64,000 nucleotides of DNA. Origin: Clostridia bacterium. Its GTDB lineage: Bacteria; Bacillota; Clostridia; Oscillospirales; CAG-272. Positions 52,701 through 60,762 of the stretch are shown in pieces (positions within the stretch are counted from its first letter, which is position 1; each line of letters begins with the position of its first letter). A program made the position numbers and the translations under genes. A model generated the notes under the pieces. It made no database searches, was not told the origin of the DNA, and saw nothing but the letters and a program-made list of their open reading frames with translations. The stretch spans positions 16,529 through 80,528 of the forward strand of contig JAGBFG010000025.1 of assembly GCA_017936565.1 (NCBI GenBank), written 5' to 3'.

Positions 52701-53268
52701 AGGCGTTCAATACTGTTTTTTCTTCTTCGGTTCCGTGATTTTGCAATTCCAGATAGAAATTGCCCCTGCCCATAATGGCTTCTAATCTCTTCGCGTCGCG
52801 CAAGGCGCCGTCAAAATCCCCTGCTAAAATATCACGGGGAACCTGACCCGCTATACAGGCAGACAAGGCAATGAGCCCCTCGGCGTTTTGCTCTAAAAGC
52901 TCTAAATCAATGCGAGGACGCGCGTAAAAGCCCTCTGTATGACTTAAAGAAACCATTTTAATTAAATTACGGTATCCCGTTTCGTTTTTAACCAGAAGCA
53001 CCAGATGGTTTCCTGAGGAATCCTGCTTTCCTTCTTTATCAAAGCGGCTTCTTCTGGCAACGTACACCTCGCAACCGATAATGGGCTTTATACCCTCTTT
53101 TATACACGCCTTATAGAATTTAACAGCGCCATATAAAACACCGTGATCGGTAATAGCAACCGCGCTGTGCCCTGCCGTCTTTGCCGCCTTTGGAATATCC
53201 TCGATACGGCAGGCGCCGTCAAGCAGGCTGTATTCACTGTGTAGGTGCAAATGCACAAAGTCTTGCAT
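49756..53268 (-). CDS. dnaE: DNA polymerase III alpha subunit DnaE
   Basis: DnaE, 1170 residues, is the second replicative polymerase, which in Firmicutes extends primers before PolC takes over. It has the N-terminal PHP domain (FVHLHLHSEYSLLDG), GPGRGSGAGSLVAFL and the catalytic PDFDIDFADNRRDEV near residue 400. The C-terminal part holds helix-hairpin-helix and an OB fold (VTVSGIITAKTVKDTKNG). There is no exonuclease domain. The start MQDFVHLHLHSEYS at 53266-53268 follows AAAGGAGATACGGT. Its presence with PolC is typical of low-GC Gram-positives. Confidence 0.97.
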   Translation of the reverse strand: MQDFVHLHLHSEYSLLDGACRIEDIPKAAKTAGHSAVAITDHGVLYGAVKFYKACIKEGIKPIIGCEVYVARRSRFDKEGKQDSSGNHLVLLVKNETGYRNLIKMVSLSHTEGFYARPRIDLELLEQNAEGLIALSACIAGQVPRDILAGDFDGALRDAKRLEAIMGRGNFYLELQNHGTEEEKTVLNALVELSQKSGIPLVATNDVHYIRKADAENQAVLMCVQTGSVLTDGRPFGFEGDEFYYKSTEEMAKLFAAYPEAVSNTAKIASLCSFDFSFGTFLLPVYPVREMTQEALLRSLAEKGLEEKKRTGSLALERFTVEDYKERMEYELSVIHRMGFDSYYLVVWDFVNYAKSQGISVGPGRGSGAGSLVAFLVGITDIDSLQYDLLFERFLNPERISMPDFDIDFADNRRDEVIAYVKQRYGEEHVAQIVTFGTMAARAAIRDVGRALDMPYREVDEVAKLIPRELGITIRDALKTKELSAKYEESVAVRRLLDVSMALEGMPRHASTHAAGVVITPNPVSSYVPLSKNGDITVTEYDMDTVAELGLVKFDFLGIRYLTIIADAEEEIRQSEPDFSIESVPLDDEAVYRMISEGDTLGVFQLESGGMRQMLMQLRPSSIEEITAAIALYRPGPMDSIPHYIARKFGKESVSYDTEKLEPVLKVTYGCVVYQEQVMQIFRDLAGYSLARADLVRRAMSKKKVEVLEKERLSFMQGCKATGITESVAGRVFDTMANFAKYAFNKSHATAYAVTTYRTAYLKCHYPAAYFSALLTSVLGSQTKVAEYIREAGKRGIRVLPPDINESRLLFSVSDKNIRFGLLALKNVGRSLVEFLIKERAQNGPYKSFESFLSRVGEADLNKRQIESLIKSGAFDSLGVYRSRLLATYEQQLEAVVSHHHGNLAGQMDMFSAMQEEEKSFAYVYPDLPEFSTRELLLLEKESSGMYFSGHLLDDYSMDIASQKLDEIVDILASFDEAAEQPAAVSYEEKATVTVSGIITAKTVKDTKNGAKMAFCTLEDRYGSLEIILFPKQFEKLSPWVNEGSVLRVKGQLSVREDDGVKILVSDISPLKTNAQMKEEAAKTAPVSPSKREKAQEKEKRLYLRVSSLQSPVAREALDILALCKGTVPVVFYELESKKYILVKDKEIEPKDMLLGALRALLGAENVIIQ

Positions 53269-53326
53269 ACCGTATCTCCTTTCCTTTTTTCTTCCTTTAT
53301 CTTTCCCTTTGCAGAGAAAAATCATT

Positions 53327-54217
53327 CTATATTTTAATGTTCAATTTTTCGGCATACGCTAAAATGCGCTTCATACGGTGATTCATCCCTGATTTGCTGA
53401 TAGCGGGAGAAGCCAGGGCAGAAAGCTGCGCCAAGCTTTCCTCGGGATGCGCCAGGCGAAGCCTTGCTGCCGCTTCAAGCTCAGGCGGCAAGGAAGAAAG
53501 CAGATCCGCCGCTTCCATTTTGCGTAATACCTTCAAAATACGGGTAGAAGCGTCTACCGCGCGATTGATGTTGCTTGCCTCACAATTTGTGCGGCGGTTG
53601 ACGTCGTTTCTGAACTGCTTTTCAATTTTACAGTTGATGAATTTGAAAACGGAGTCGTTGCTTTGGATATGCGCCATAAATTCTTCTATCAAGGAAGAAT
53701 CCTTCAAATACAGCAAGGTTTCGGTACGGCGCACCGCTTTTTTGAAGGAAAGATGATATTCTCTTTCAAAAAACGCGCGAAAGGCATCCGACCTTTCTCC
53801 AAGAGAAAGCTCCAAATGATATTTTTTAGATGGGTCTGTAATTCTGCCCGCGACAAGAAAAATACCACGCAAATACGCAGTAGCGCAGCTTTCGCAAGCA
53901 AAGGGCGGGCGAGAAGCGAGAAAACGCGGTTCAAGGTCAAGCAAAAACTTTTTGGCACTAAAGCTCTTGAAACGAAACACGTGCAAACGGCCACCGTGAA
54001 GCGTTGGAACCTTCTCGGCTTGTCTTCCGAACTGTTCATTGATGAGCTTTTGCGCGAGTTCCGTTGCGTTTTCGTCCGTCATACGCAAAACAATCTCATC
54101 ATCATCCGCTATAAATGCCCGCGCGGACAAAATGCCGAAGAGCATCATACGGCGACAGCAAGCGGTTTTATAGGCTGTATCACATATTTCTTTTTTGATA
54201 TCGTTCAAAAATGCCAT
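53327..54217 (-). CDS. whiA: DNA-binding protein WhiA
   Basis: WhiA, 296 residues, is found across Gram-positive bacteria. It combines an N-terminal homing-endonuclease-like fold (AYLRGIFLVAGRITDPSKKYHLEL) with a C-terminal helix-turn-helix (ALASPAISKSGMNHRMKRI). In Bacillus it affects division and chromosome segregation. Here it sits between murB and dnaE. The rapZ and yvcK genes that usually precede it are missing. It ends with a TAG stop in the expected place. Confidence 0.93.
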   Translation of the reverse strand: MAFLNDIKKEICDTAYKTACCRRMMLFGILSARAFIADDDEIVLRMTDENATELAQKLINEQFGRQAEKVPTLHGGRLHVFRFKSFSAKKFLLDLEPRFLASRPPFACESCATAYLRGIFLVAGRITDPSKKYHLELSLGERSDAFRAFFEREYHLSFKKAVRRTETLLYLKDSSLIEEFMAHIQSNDSVFKFINCKIEKQFRNDVNRRTNCEASNINRAVDASTRILKVLRKMEAADLLSSLPPELEAAARLRLAHPEESLAQLSALASPAISKSGMNHRMKRILAYAEKLNIKI

Positions 54218-54255
54218 TTTCTCATTCCTCGTCTATGTATATGTAAGAAAAACGC

Positions 54256-55155
54256 CTACATCATATACTCAATTTCTAATTCCAAATCCACAGAAAAACG
54301 ATTTTTGATTTCCTGTTTTATCAAAGCAATCAGGGTCAGCACATCCGAAGAGGAAGCGCCCCCCAGATTGACAATAAAGCCGCCGTGCTTGGAAGAAACG
54401 CAAGCGCCGCCTTCCTTCTTGCCCAAGAGCCCTGCCTTTTCCACCAATTCCCCGACGTAATAACCTTCGGGGCGACGAAAAACGCTCCCGGCGCTGGGAT
54501 AGAAGAGGGGCTGCTTTTCCTGCCTTTTTTGCAGGGTTTCTCGCAGTATAACCATTCCTTCCCGACACGGTACTCTTTCAAGGCGAAGGGATGCGGACAA
54601 AATAATCCATTCTCTTTTCACAGAAAAGATACTGGAACGGTATGAAAACAAGCATTCCTCTGCTGACAGGATACGCATTTTTTCCTCTTTGGTATCCCAG
54701 ACATTCACAAAGGAAACGAAGTCCGATACCGAGAGACCAAATGCACCGGCGTTCATGAAAATAGCGCCGCCTACTGTGGCAGGTATGCCGTATAGCTTGC
54801 CAAAGCCGCCTAAATTTTTCTCAGCGGCACGGCGAATGACATCATTAAGGGGAGCCCCCGCCGAAGCGCGCACGCCATCCGCATCCCAGGAAAGAGAGCG
54901 CATATGACGCGTGCTTATCAAAACACCACGATACCCGCTATCGTCAAAAAGAAGGTTGCTGGCGTTTCCAATCACACGAAAACGGTAGCCGTTTTGAGAT
55001 AGAAAGCGCAACGCCTGCGTAAGCTCCTCTTCGTTACAAGGAAGCAAAAGAGCCGAGACATTACCGCCGATACGAAAGGTGGTATACGGTGCCATCGCTA
55101 CATCCCATAAAGCAGAAATATGATGGCGCAAACAAAAATCTCTTAATGAGCGCAT
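54256..55155 (-). CDS. murB: UDP-N-acetylenolpyruvoylglucosamine reductase
   Basis: MurB, 299 residues, reduces enolpyruvyl-UDP-GlcNAc to UDP-MurNAc with FAD and NADPH in peptidoglycan synthesis. It has the FAD domain (TTFRIGGNVSALLLP, GNASNLLF, GIPATVGGAIFMNAGAFG, YRSSIF) and the catalytic Ser region PSAGSVFRRPEG. The start at 55153-55155 follows GGAGGAAAAGCA. A start 18 bases upstream lacks a site. It ends with TAG, so TAG works as a stop in this genome. Confidence 0.95.
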   Translation of the reverse strand: MRSLRDFCLRHHISALWDVAMAPYTTFRIGGNVSALLLPCNEEELTQALRFLSQNGYRFRVIGNASNLLFDDSGYRGVLISTRHMRSLSWDADGVRASAGAPLNDVIRRAAEKNLGGFGKLYGIPATVGGAIFMNAGAFGLSVSDFVSFVNVWDTKEEKMRILSAEECLFSYRSSIFSVKREWIILSASLRLERVPCREGMVILRETLQKRQEKQPLFYPSAGSVFRRPEGYYVGELVEKAGLLGKKEGGACVSSKHGGFIVNLGGASSSDVLTLIALIKQEIKNRFSVDLELEIEYMM

Positions 55156-55235
55156 TGCTTTTCCTCCATACAAAAGACGCTGGCTTTTCAGCCTTTTTTA
55201 ACATTATATGGAAAATAAAGCAAACTGCCCCTTTT

Positions 55236-56918
55236 TCAGATTTTCAAGGAAAGCATATCGGAAGCGGCGCGGCGTTGCGCCTCGGTGACGTGGATGCCGC
55301 CAAGAATACGGGAAAGCTCTTCAATGCGCCCTTCCTGCGTCAGAGGAGTGATGAAGGACTCCGTTCTTCCGTTCTGCGTCTTTTTATACATCAGGAAGTG
55401 ACAATCCGCAAGAGAAGCAATTTGCGCGGAATGGGTAATGCAAATCATTTGAATACCCGCGGATGCTTTTTTGAGACAAAAACCGATTTTGCGAGAGGTT
55501 TTTCCCGAAACACCGCTATCGACCTCGTCAAAAATAACGGTTGGCAATCCGTCGTGCCGCGCAATAACACATTTGAGTGCCAAGACAATGCGCGCCATTT
55601 CTCCTCCCGAGGCGGTATGATTGATGGGGAGCATCGCTTCCCCCTCGTTCAAAGCGGCAAGGAAGGAAACGGAATCAAAGCCGTCTTGCGTGAGAAAATG
55701 GTCTTTTTCCTCTCTTATTTGAAGCGAAATGGAAAACTTTGCTTTGGGAAGGTCTAATTCCCCCAACAAAAGCGAAACCTCTTTTTCAAGCGCTTCTGTT
55801 GCCGTCTTTCTCGTTTGGTGAAGAGCCGCGGCGGCTTCCTTTGCTTTGCCGTAAAGGACGCGATATTCTTTTTCCAATTCCTCTTTCTTGAAGTCTAACT
55901 GCTCCAAGGTTGTCAGCTCTTCCTCTGCTCTTGCCAAAAAGGAAAGAACTGCCTCTTCTGTCGGTCCGTATTTGCGCAAGAGCCGACTGATATCGGCAAG
56001 CCTGCTTTCCACACGGTCAAGCGCGTCTGTGGGGTTTTCCCCATCCAAATCCGCCATACCGACGATTTCTTCCGCCATATCCACAAGCTCCGAGAGCTGA
56101 TCCTCAATTTTGTCGGCAAGCTCATCGGCACGAGGCAACACCTCGCCCAAGGAACGCATAGCGGACTCTACCTTTTCAAGCACCGAGCAGACGTTGCCCT
56201 TCTCGCCACCGCGCAGCGCGCGATAGGCAAAGGAAGTTTGTTTCGTGATTTTTTCTATATTCTTCAAGCGAAGCTTCTCTTCAAAGAGAGCTTCCTCGTC
56301 CCCTTTTTTCAGCTTCACTTCTTTGATTTCTTCAATTTGATACCGCAAGGTTTCTATACGGCGCAGCTTTTCTCCCTCGTCTATGGAGAGCTTTTCCATC
56401 TGCCGACGCAGTTCCTCCAAGGCATCAAAAAGGGCGCGATAAGCCAAAAGCTCCTTTTCATTGTGCGCTGACGCATCTAATATGGCAAGGGCGCTTTCCT
56501 CCTTGCGCAGAAAGGCAGTATCGTCCTGCCCGTGAATATGTAACAGATTTGCCGCTGCCTCCTTCAAAACGCCAAGGCTGACAGGGCGCCCATTGATACG
56601 GGAGGTGCTTTTGCCGTCTTCTCCAAAGCTTCTTTGCAAAAGCAAGCTCCCCTCTTCATCTGCCTGTATATCCAAAGAAGCAAGGACGCTTTTGGTTTTC
56701 TCGGAAAGAGAATGAAACGAAGCGCTGACAAGAGCCATCTTCTCGCCCTTTCGCAAAAGCTCTTTTTCCACCTTTGCGCCCAGAAGTAGCCGAAGACTCT
56801 CTAACATAACGCTTTTTCCCGCGCCGGTTTCTCCCGTTAAAACCGAAAAGCCTGCCGAGAAATCAACATCCATATTTTTAATCACAGCAAGATTTTCAAT
56901 ATGAAGTGAGCCAAGCAT
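55236..56918 (-). CDS. recN: DNA repair protein RecN
   Basis: RecN, 560 residues, is an SMC-like ATPase for double-strand break repair. The N-terminal Walker A is GETGAGKSVMLES near residue 31. A long coiled coil spans about 150-360. The C-terminal signature is NHTASGGEMARIVLALK, and Walker B is TVIFDEVDSGVSG. argR lies 49 bp upstream as usual. The spoIVB and spo0A genes that often follow recN in spore formers are absent. murB comes next after an 80-bp gap that contains a TATAAT-like -10 at about 55204-55209. Confidence 0.95.
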   Translation of the reverse strand: MLGSLHIENLAVIKNMDVDFSAGFSVLTGETGAGKSVMLESLRLLLGAKVEKELLRKGEKMALVSASFHSLSEKTKSVLASLDIQADEEGSLLLQRSFGEDGKSTSRINGRPVSLGVLKEAAANLLHIHGQDDTAFLRKEESALAILDASAHNEKELLAYRALFDALEELRRQMEKLSIDEGEKLRRIETLRYQIEEIKEVKLKKGDEEALFEEKLRLKNIEKITKQTSFAYRALRGGEKGNVCSVLEKVESAMRSLGEVLPRADELADKIEDQLSELVDMAEEIVGMADLDGENPTDALDRVESRLADISRLLRKYGPTEEAVLSFLARAEEELTTLEQLDFKKEELEKEYRVLYGKAKEAAAALHQTRKTATEALEKEVSLLLGELDLPKAKFSISLQIREEKDHFLTQDGFDSVSFLAALNEGEAMLPINHTASGGEMARIVLALKCVIARHDGLPTVIFDEVDSGVSGKTSRKIGFCLKKASAGIQMICITHSAQIASLADCHFLMYKKTQNGRTESFITPLTQEGRIEELSRILGGIHVTEAQRRAASDMLSLKI

Positions 56919-56967
56919 ATTCTCTTTCTCCTTTCTTCTTTATTTTCTCATTCGTTTCAGATTTATT

Positions 56968-57423
56968 TCAGAGGGCGCTGATTTTAACGGACAGCTCCCG
57001 ACAAAGCTCACGGGCGTATTCCATCTCTCTCATCACGACAAAGATAGCATCGTCCCCCGCGATACTGCCGAGAATTTCCTCGCTCTCCAAGGAGTCAACC
57101 CAAGTCGCAACGGCGCTTGCCATACCCGGCAGGGTTTTAATGACCAGCATATTGCCCGCAAAATCCACCTTTACAACGGAATTGTTTAGGGCGGTATGCA
57201 GGGCATTCTTTTTGCCTTGGAAGGACATCTCCGCATAGTGACCGACACCGTTTTTATCCGTTCTCTTTACCAATCCCATTTCCCGAATATCACGGGAAAC
57301 CGTCGCCTGTGTCACGGCGAAGCCGTTTTGGCGAAGCCGCAAAATCATTTCCTCCTGGGTGGTAACGCTTTCTTTTTCTATCAGCTCTAAAATCTTTTTT
57401 TGTCTATCCTGTTTTTGCCCCAT
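56968..57423 (-). CDS. argR: arginine repressor ArgR/AhrC
   Basis: ArgR, 151 residues, has an N-terminal winged helix (QEEMILRLRQNGFAVTQATVSRDIREMGL) and a C-terminal oligomerisation and arginine-binding domain (GSIAGDDAIFVVM). In this genomic context (nadK-argR-recN) it is conserved across Clostridia. The start MGQKQDRQ at 57421-57423 is supported by a GGAG 12 bases upstream. ATG at 57441 or 57477 would be longer. No arginine genes are in the window. Confidence 0.93.
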   Translation of the reverse strand: MGQKQDRQKKILELIEKESVTTQEEMILRLRQNGFAVTQATVSRDIREMGLVKRTDKNGVGHYAEMSFQGKKNALHTALNNSVVKVDFAGNMLVIKTLPGMASAVATWVDSLESEEILGSIAGDDAIFVVMREMEYARELCRELSVKISAL

Positions 57424-57446
57424 TTTTACGTTTATCTCCATCCCTC

Positions 57447-58298
57447 TTAAAAGTGATTCATTTTCATTTTTGTGCAAAGCACGCGCAAAAGCCTTTTTGG
57501 CTGCAAGGATAAAATGCGTATCTTCTGCGAGGACTTTTTAATTTCCAAGGTTTTTGTCGCATCTAAAACAAAATTTTCTCTTCCGTCTATGGAAATGCCA
57601 AGCCCCTGCTCCCTTGAACCGATATTTTCAATACGCAAAACAGCCTTGCCCCCAAACAACAGAGAGCGGGAGAAGAAGGAACGGGGACAAATCGGCGTCA
57701 CGCAAATGGCGTCCATATCATCCTCTATCACGGGTCCGCCAGCAGACAGAGAATACGCGGTTGAGCCTGTTGGCGTTGCGACAAGCAAGCCGTCCGCGCG
57801 ATAATCAATGCTCTCTTCCCCTTCATACAGGCGAATGTCAGCCAAATGCCCCATTCCCGTGACGGCGACCTCATTCAGAGCGAAGTAAGGCAACGGCTCC
57901 TCTTTACCCTGTCCTGTCAGAAAGGAAAGAGAAAGCGTCATTCTCTCTTCAACCACAAAGTCGTTATCCCGCAAGAGATAAAGCAGAGAAAGCTCTCCTT
58001 GCTCTACCGAGGTTAAATACCCCAGCCGCCCCATATTGACACCAAGCAAGGGAATGTTATAGCGCAAGGACAAGGGAGCCGCACGCAGCATTGTTCCATC
58101 GCCGCCAATCAGTAAAATCAGCTCCGCATCCTTGGGGAATGCGTCCTCGCTGTAAGAGGTAACATCGGGCAGGTGCCCTGTAAGCGTTTTTTCCACGTAG
58201 ATGTGCGTGCAAAAGGAAGAAAGGATGGCAATAACCTCTCGGGTCACAGTAAAATCCTTATCCTTATGCATATTGGGAATCAATACGATCTTTTTCAA
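57447..58298 (-). CDS. nadK: NAD kinase
   Basis: NadK, 283 residues, makes NADP from NAD and ATP or polyphosphate. It has the ATP and metal motif LIGGDGTMLRAA, then GVNMGRLGYLTS, NEVAVTG, and the NAD-binding DGLLVATPTGSTAYSLSAGGPV. The ATG follows AAAGGAAGTGGTATATCTT. It lies between tlyA and argR, as in other Firmicutes. Confidence 0.96.
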   Translation of the reverse strand: MKKIVLIPNMHKDKDFTVTREVIAILSSFCTHIYVEKTLTGHLPDVTSYSEDAFPKDAELILLIGGDGTMLRAAPLSLRYNIPLLGVNMGRLGYLTSVEQGELSLLYLLRDNDFVVEERMTLSLSFLTGQGKEEPLPYFALNEVAVTGMGHLADIRLYEGEESIDYRADGLLVATPTGSTAYSLSAGGPVIEDDMDAICVTPICPRSFFSRSLLFGGKAVLRIENIGSREQGLGISIDGRENFVLDATKTLEIKKSSQKIRILSLQPKRLLRVLCTKMKMNHF

Positions 58299-58323
58299 GA
58301 TATACCACTTCCTTTCGGTGCGT

Positions 58324-59070
58324 TTAATCGGTCAGCACCTTTTCGTTCCGTTCTAAATAAAACAAATATTCCGTATTTCCGTCACCGCCTGAAATTGGTG
58401 AGGGGATTTCTTTTTTGAAGGTAAAGCCAAAGGACTCTGCCGCCTCTTTTATGCGCGCCTTTGCTTGGGAAACCGCCTTTTGATTTTTCACAATGCCCCT
58501 TTTTCCCACGAAGCTCCGCCCTACCTCAAATTGCGGCTTCACCAAGGAAACCAAAATATCTCCCTTTTGCAAAAGCGCGGAAAGAGGGGGATACAGAGAG
58601 GTTTGAGAAATAAAAGAGACGTCCATCACAACCAAAGAGGGCTTGGAAGCAAAATCCGCCGCCTTCATATTCTTAGCGTTGTATTTTTCAAGAGAAACCA
58701 CTCTTTTGTCCTGCTTCAAGCGCGGGTGAAGCTGCTCTGTTCCAACGTCCACAGCATAAACCAAAGCCGCCCCTCTTTGCAAAAGGCAATCGGTAAAGCC
58801 GCCGCTGGAAGCCCCCACGTCAAGACAAATCTTATCCTGAACCGAAATACCAAAGGCGTCAAGCGCCGCTTCCAATTTCAAGCCGCCGCGGGAAACGTAT
58901 TTTTGCACATCGTTTTCTTCAAGCGATATAACATCTTCCTCTTTGACGGTAAAGGCGGGCTTTTTAACTGTTTTTCCGTTGACGGAAACGACCCCTGCCG
59001 CCAAGAGCTCCTGCGCCTTCGCGCGGCTGAGCGCAAGATTTCGTTCCGTCAATGCTATGTCAAGCCGCAT
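58324..59070 (-). CDS. tlyA: TlyA-family rRNA 2'-O-methyltransferase
   Basis: This 248-residue methyltransferase has an N-terminal S4 RNA-binding domain (LDIALTERNLALSRAKAQELL) and an FtsJ-type SAM domain (CLDVGASSGGFTDCLL, DVSFISQTSL, LVKPQFEVG). Family members methylate the 2'-OH of cytidines in 16S and 23S rRNA; some were called hemolysins. Its start overlaps the end of the upstream membrane protein gene by 11 bases. dxs, often located just upstream in Clostridia, is not here. Confidence 0.92.
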   Translation of the reverse strand: MRLDIALTERNLALSRAKAQELLAAGVVSVNGKTVKKPAFTVKEEDVISLEENDVQKYVSRGGLKLEAALDAFGISVQDKICLDVGASSGGFTDCLLQRGAALVYAVDVGTEQLHPRLKQDKRVVSLEKYNAKNMKAADFASKPSLVVMDVSFISQTSLYPPLSALLQKGDILVSLVKPQFEVGRSFVGKRGIVKNQKAVSQAKARIKEAAESFGFTFKKEIPSPISGGDGNTEYLFYLERNEKVLTD

Positions 59071-59521
59071 AGAAAGAGGGAATGCCGCAAAGCATAGGAT
59101 AGAAAATGCCCATCAGTATGCCGAGCAAAGCGCCAAAGACAACCTGCAAGGGTGTGTGCCCGATAAGCTCTTTCAGTGCCTTTTGCATAATACCGGGCTC
59201 ACCATCTTCCACACTTGTGGCGTTGATAAAATTCAAAACCTTTGCCTGCTCACCCACGGCGCGACGGACGCCCGCAGCGTCATACATCACCACAACCGCT
59301 AAGATGGCGGAAATGGCAAAATAGGGAGAAACGTGTCCGTAAACGTATGCGCAAGCAGTGGCTAAGGCGCAAACGGTGGACGAATGGGAGCTGGGCATAC
59401 CGCCCGAGGACCAAAATTTTACAAAGTCAAATTTTTTATCCTGTATAGCGGTGATTAAAATTTTCAGCAACTGCGCGATAAACCATGCCAGAAGCGAGGC
59501 TTCTAAAATAGGATTAAACAT
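59060..59521 (-). CDS. divergent PAP2-family membrane protein (DUF212/YuiD)
   Basis: This 153-residue membrane protein has four hydrophobic segments. The conserved blocks are SSGGMPSSHSSTVCALATA and YDAAGVRRAVGEQAKVLN. It is related to acid phosphatase/haloperoxidase-type phosphatases. The substrate is unknown; a role on polyprenyl phosphates would fit the adjacent ispA, but this is inference. The ATG follows AAAGGGTTTCAT. Confidence 0.88.
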   Translation of the reverse strand: MFNPILEASLLAWFIAQLLKILITAIQDKKFDFVKFWSSGGMPSSHSSTVCALATACAYVYGHVSPYFAISAILAVVVMYDAAGVRRAVGEQAKVLNFINATSVEDGEPGIMQKALKELIGHTPLQVVFGALLGILMGIFYPMLCGIPSFYAA

Positions 59522-59570
59522 ATGAAACCCTTTCTTTTTATCTTATTGTCTTACCTTACGTCCCGTTGCT

Positions 59571-60464
59571 TTATTTTTTTCTTTCCAAGAGATAATCGGC
59601 AAGCTGGGTGAGCGTTTGTGCGTTTTCATAGTCCTTTACGCACCCCTTTGCAAGATCCGTCAGGTCCTTTGCGTATTGCATAGCTTCCTCGGGTGAAAAA
59701 TAGTGCAAAAAGGTGGTCTTTCCTGCCTCCTTATCCTTCCCCGTTTGCTTGCCCATTTCTTCCTCGTCACCCAAAACGTCCAAAACGTCGTCAACAATTT
59801 GGAAGGCAAGACCCAAGTATCTTGCGTATGAGGTTAAGGCGTGTCTATCCGCCTCTTTTTCATTTTCCGCGGCAAGCAAGCCGAGCTTGACAGCGGCAGC
59901 AATCAATGCGCCTGTTTTTAAGGAATGCATTTTTATGAGTCTGTTAAAATCCTGCTCCTTTTGCTCGGAAGAGGACAAATCCATCACCTGTCCGCCTACC
60001 ATACCGTCTGCTCCTGCGGCTGAAGCAAGCGTTAAGACAGCCATTCGTACCGCTTTATCGGAAAGACCGCTTGCGGCAATCAGCTCAAACGCGCCCGTTA
60101 AAAGCGCATCTCCCGCCAAAGTGGCAACCGCTTCTCCGTATATTTTATGATTGGTGGGCTTTCCACGGCGCAAATCGTCATCGTCCATACAGGGCAAATC
60201 GTCGTGGATTAAGGAATAGGTATGCACCATTTCAAGCGCTGCCGCCAAATAGATGGCGTTTTCTTCCTTTCCGCCAAACATTTTAGAAACCGTCAGCACC
60301 AAAAAGGGACGAATTCTCTTCCCCCCCGCCATCACACTATACCGCATAGAAGCATACAGGGAAAGCAAGTCCTTATCATCGGTAGAAATAGACTGACTGA
60401 GAAAATGCTCCACCTTTCCTGCGTATGAAAGCAGTTTTTCCTCTATATTTTGCAAAATGAACAC
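59571..60464 (-). CDS. ispA: short-chain polyprenyl diphosphate synthase (farnesyl/geranylgeranyl type)
   Basis: This 297-residue trans-prenyltransferase condenses IPP with DMAPP and GPP to give FPP or GGPP, feeding uppS. It has GGKRIRPFL, the first Asp-rich motif LIHDDLPCMDDDDLRRG with the two-residue insertion of bacterial FPP synthases, and the second motif FQIVDDVLD. The annotated start is GTG at 60462-60464. TTG at 60455 is nearer to a usable AAGGCGG site. It follows xseB by 8 bp, the standard order. Confidence 0.94.
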   Translation of the reverse strand: MFILQNIEEKLLSYAGKVEHFLSQSISTDDKDLLSLYASMRYSVMAGGKRIRPFLVLTVSKMFGGKEENAIYLAAALEMVHTYSLIHDDLPCMDDDDLRRGKPTNHKIYGEAVATLAGDALLTGAFELIAASGLSDKAVRMAVLTLASAAGADGMVGGQVMDLSSSEQKEQDFNRLIKMHSLKTGALIAAAVKLGLLAAENEKEADRHALTSYARYLGLAFQIVDDVLDVLGDEEEMGKQTGKDKEAGKTTFLHYFSPEEAMQYAKDLTDLAKGCVKDYENAQTLTQLADYLLERKK

Positions 60465-60472
60465 CGCCTTTT

Positions 60473-60721
60473 TTAAGATTCAGCCGTTTCGCTGTCTTCT
60501 GATGTGAAATCCTCTTCCCGTTTTCCGCCATCTAACAATATTTTAACCCGCTGCTCCGCCTTTTCCAGCTTTTCACTGCAAAAGCGCACAAGGGAAATAC
60601 CTTCCTCAAAGGAAGAAATGGAAGACTCTAACGTTCCGTCCCCCGTTTCCAGCAAACGCACGATTTCTTCAAGACGGGTCAAGGCGCCTTCAAACGTTTT
60701 TTCTTCTTGGAGCTTACTCAT
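60473..60721 (-). CDS. xseB: exodeoxyribonuclease VII small subunit
   Basis: XseB, 82 residues, is a helical protein with the family core ALTRLEEIVRLLETGDGTLESSISSFEEGISL, here with acidic ends. It binds XseA to form exonuclease VII. The ATG follows AAAGGAACGGTCATAAA. It sits between xseA and ispA. Confidence 0.95.
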   Translation of the reverse strand: MSKLQEEKTFEGALTRLEEIVRLLETGDGTLESSISSFEEGISLVRFCSEKLEKAEQRVKILLDGGKREEDFTSEDSETAES

Positions 60722-60762
60722 TTTATGACCGTTCCTTTCTTATAGGGTCCGAAGACTTATTT

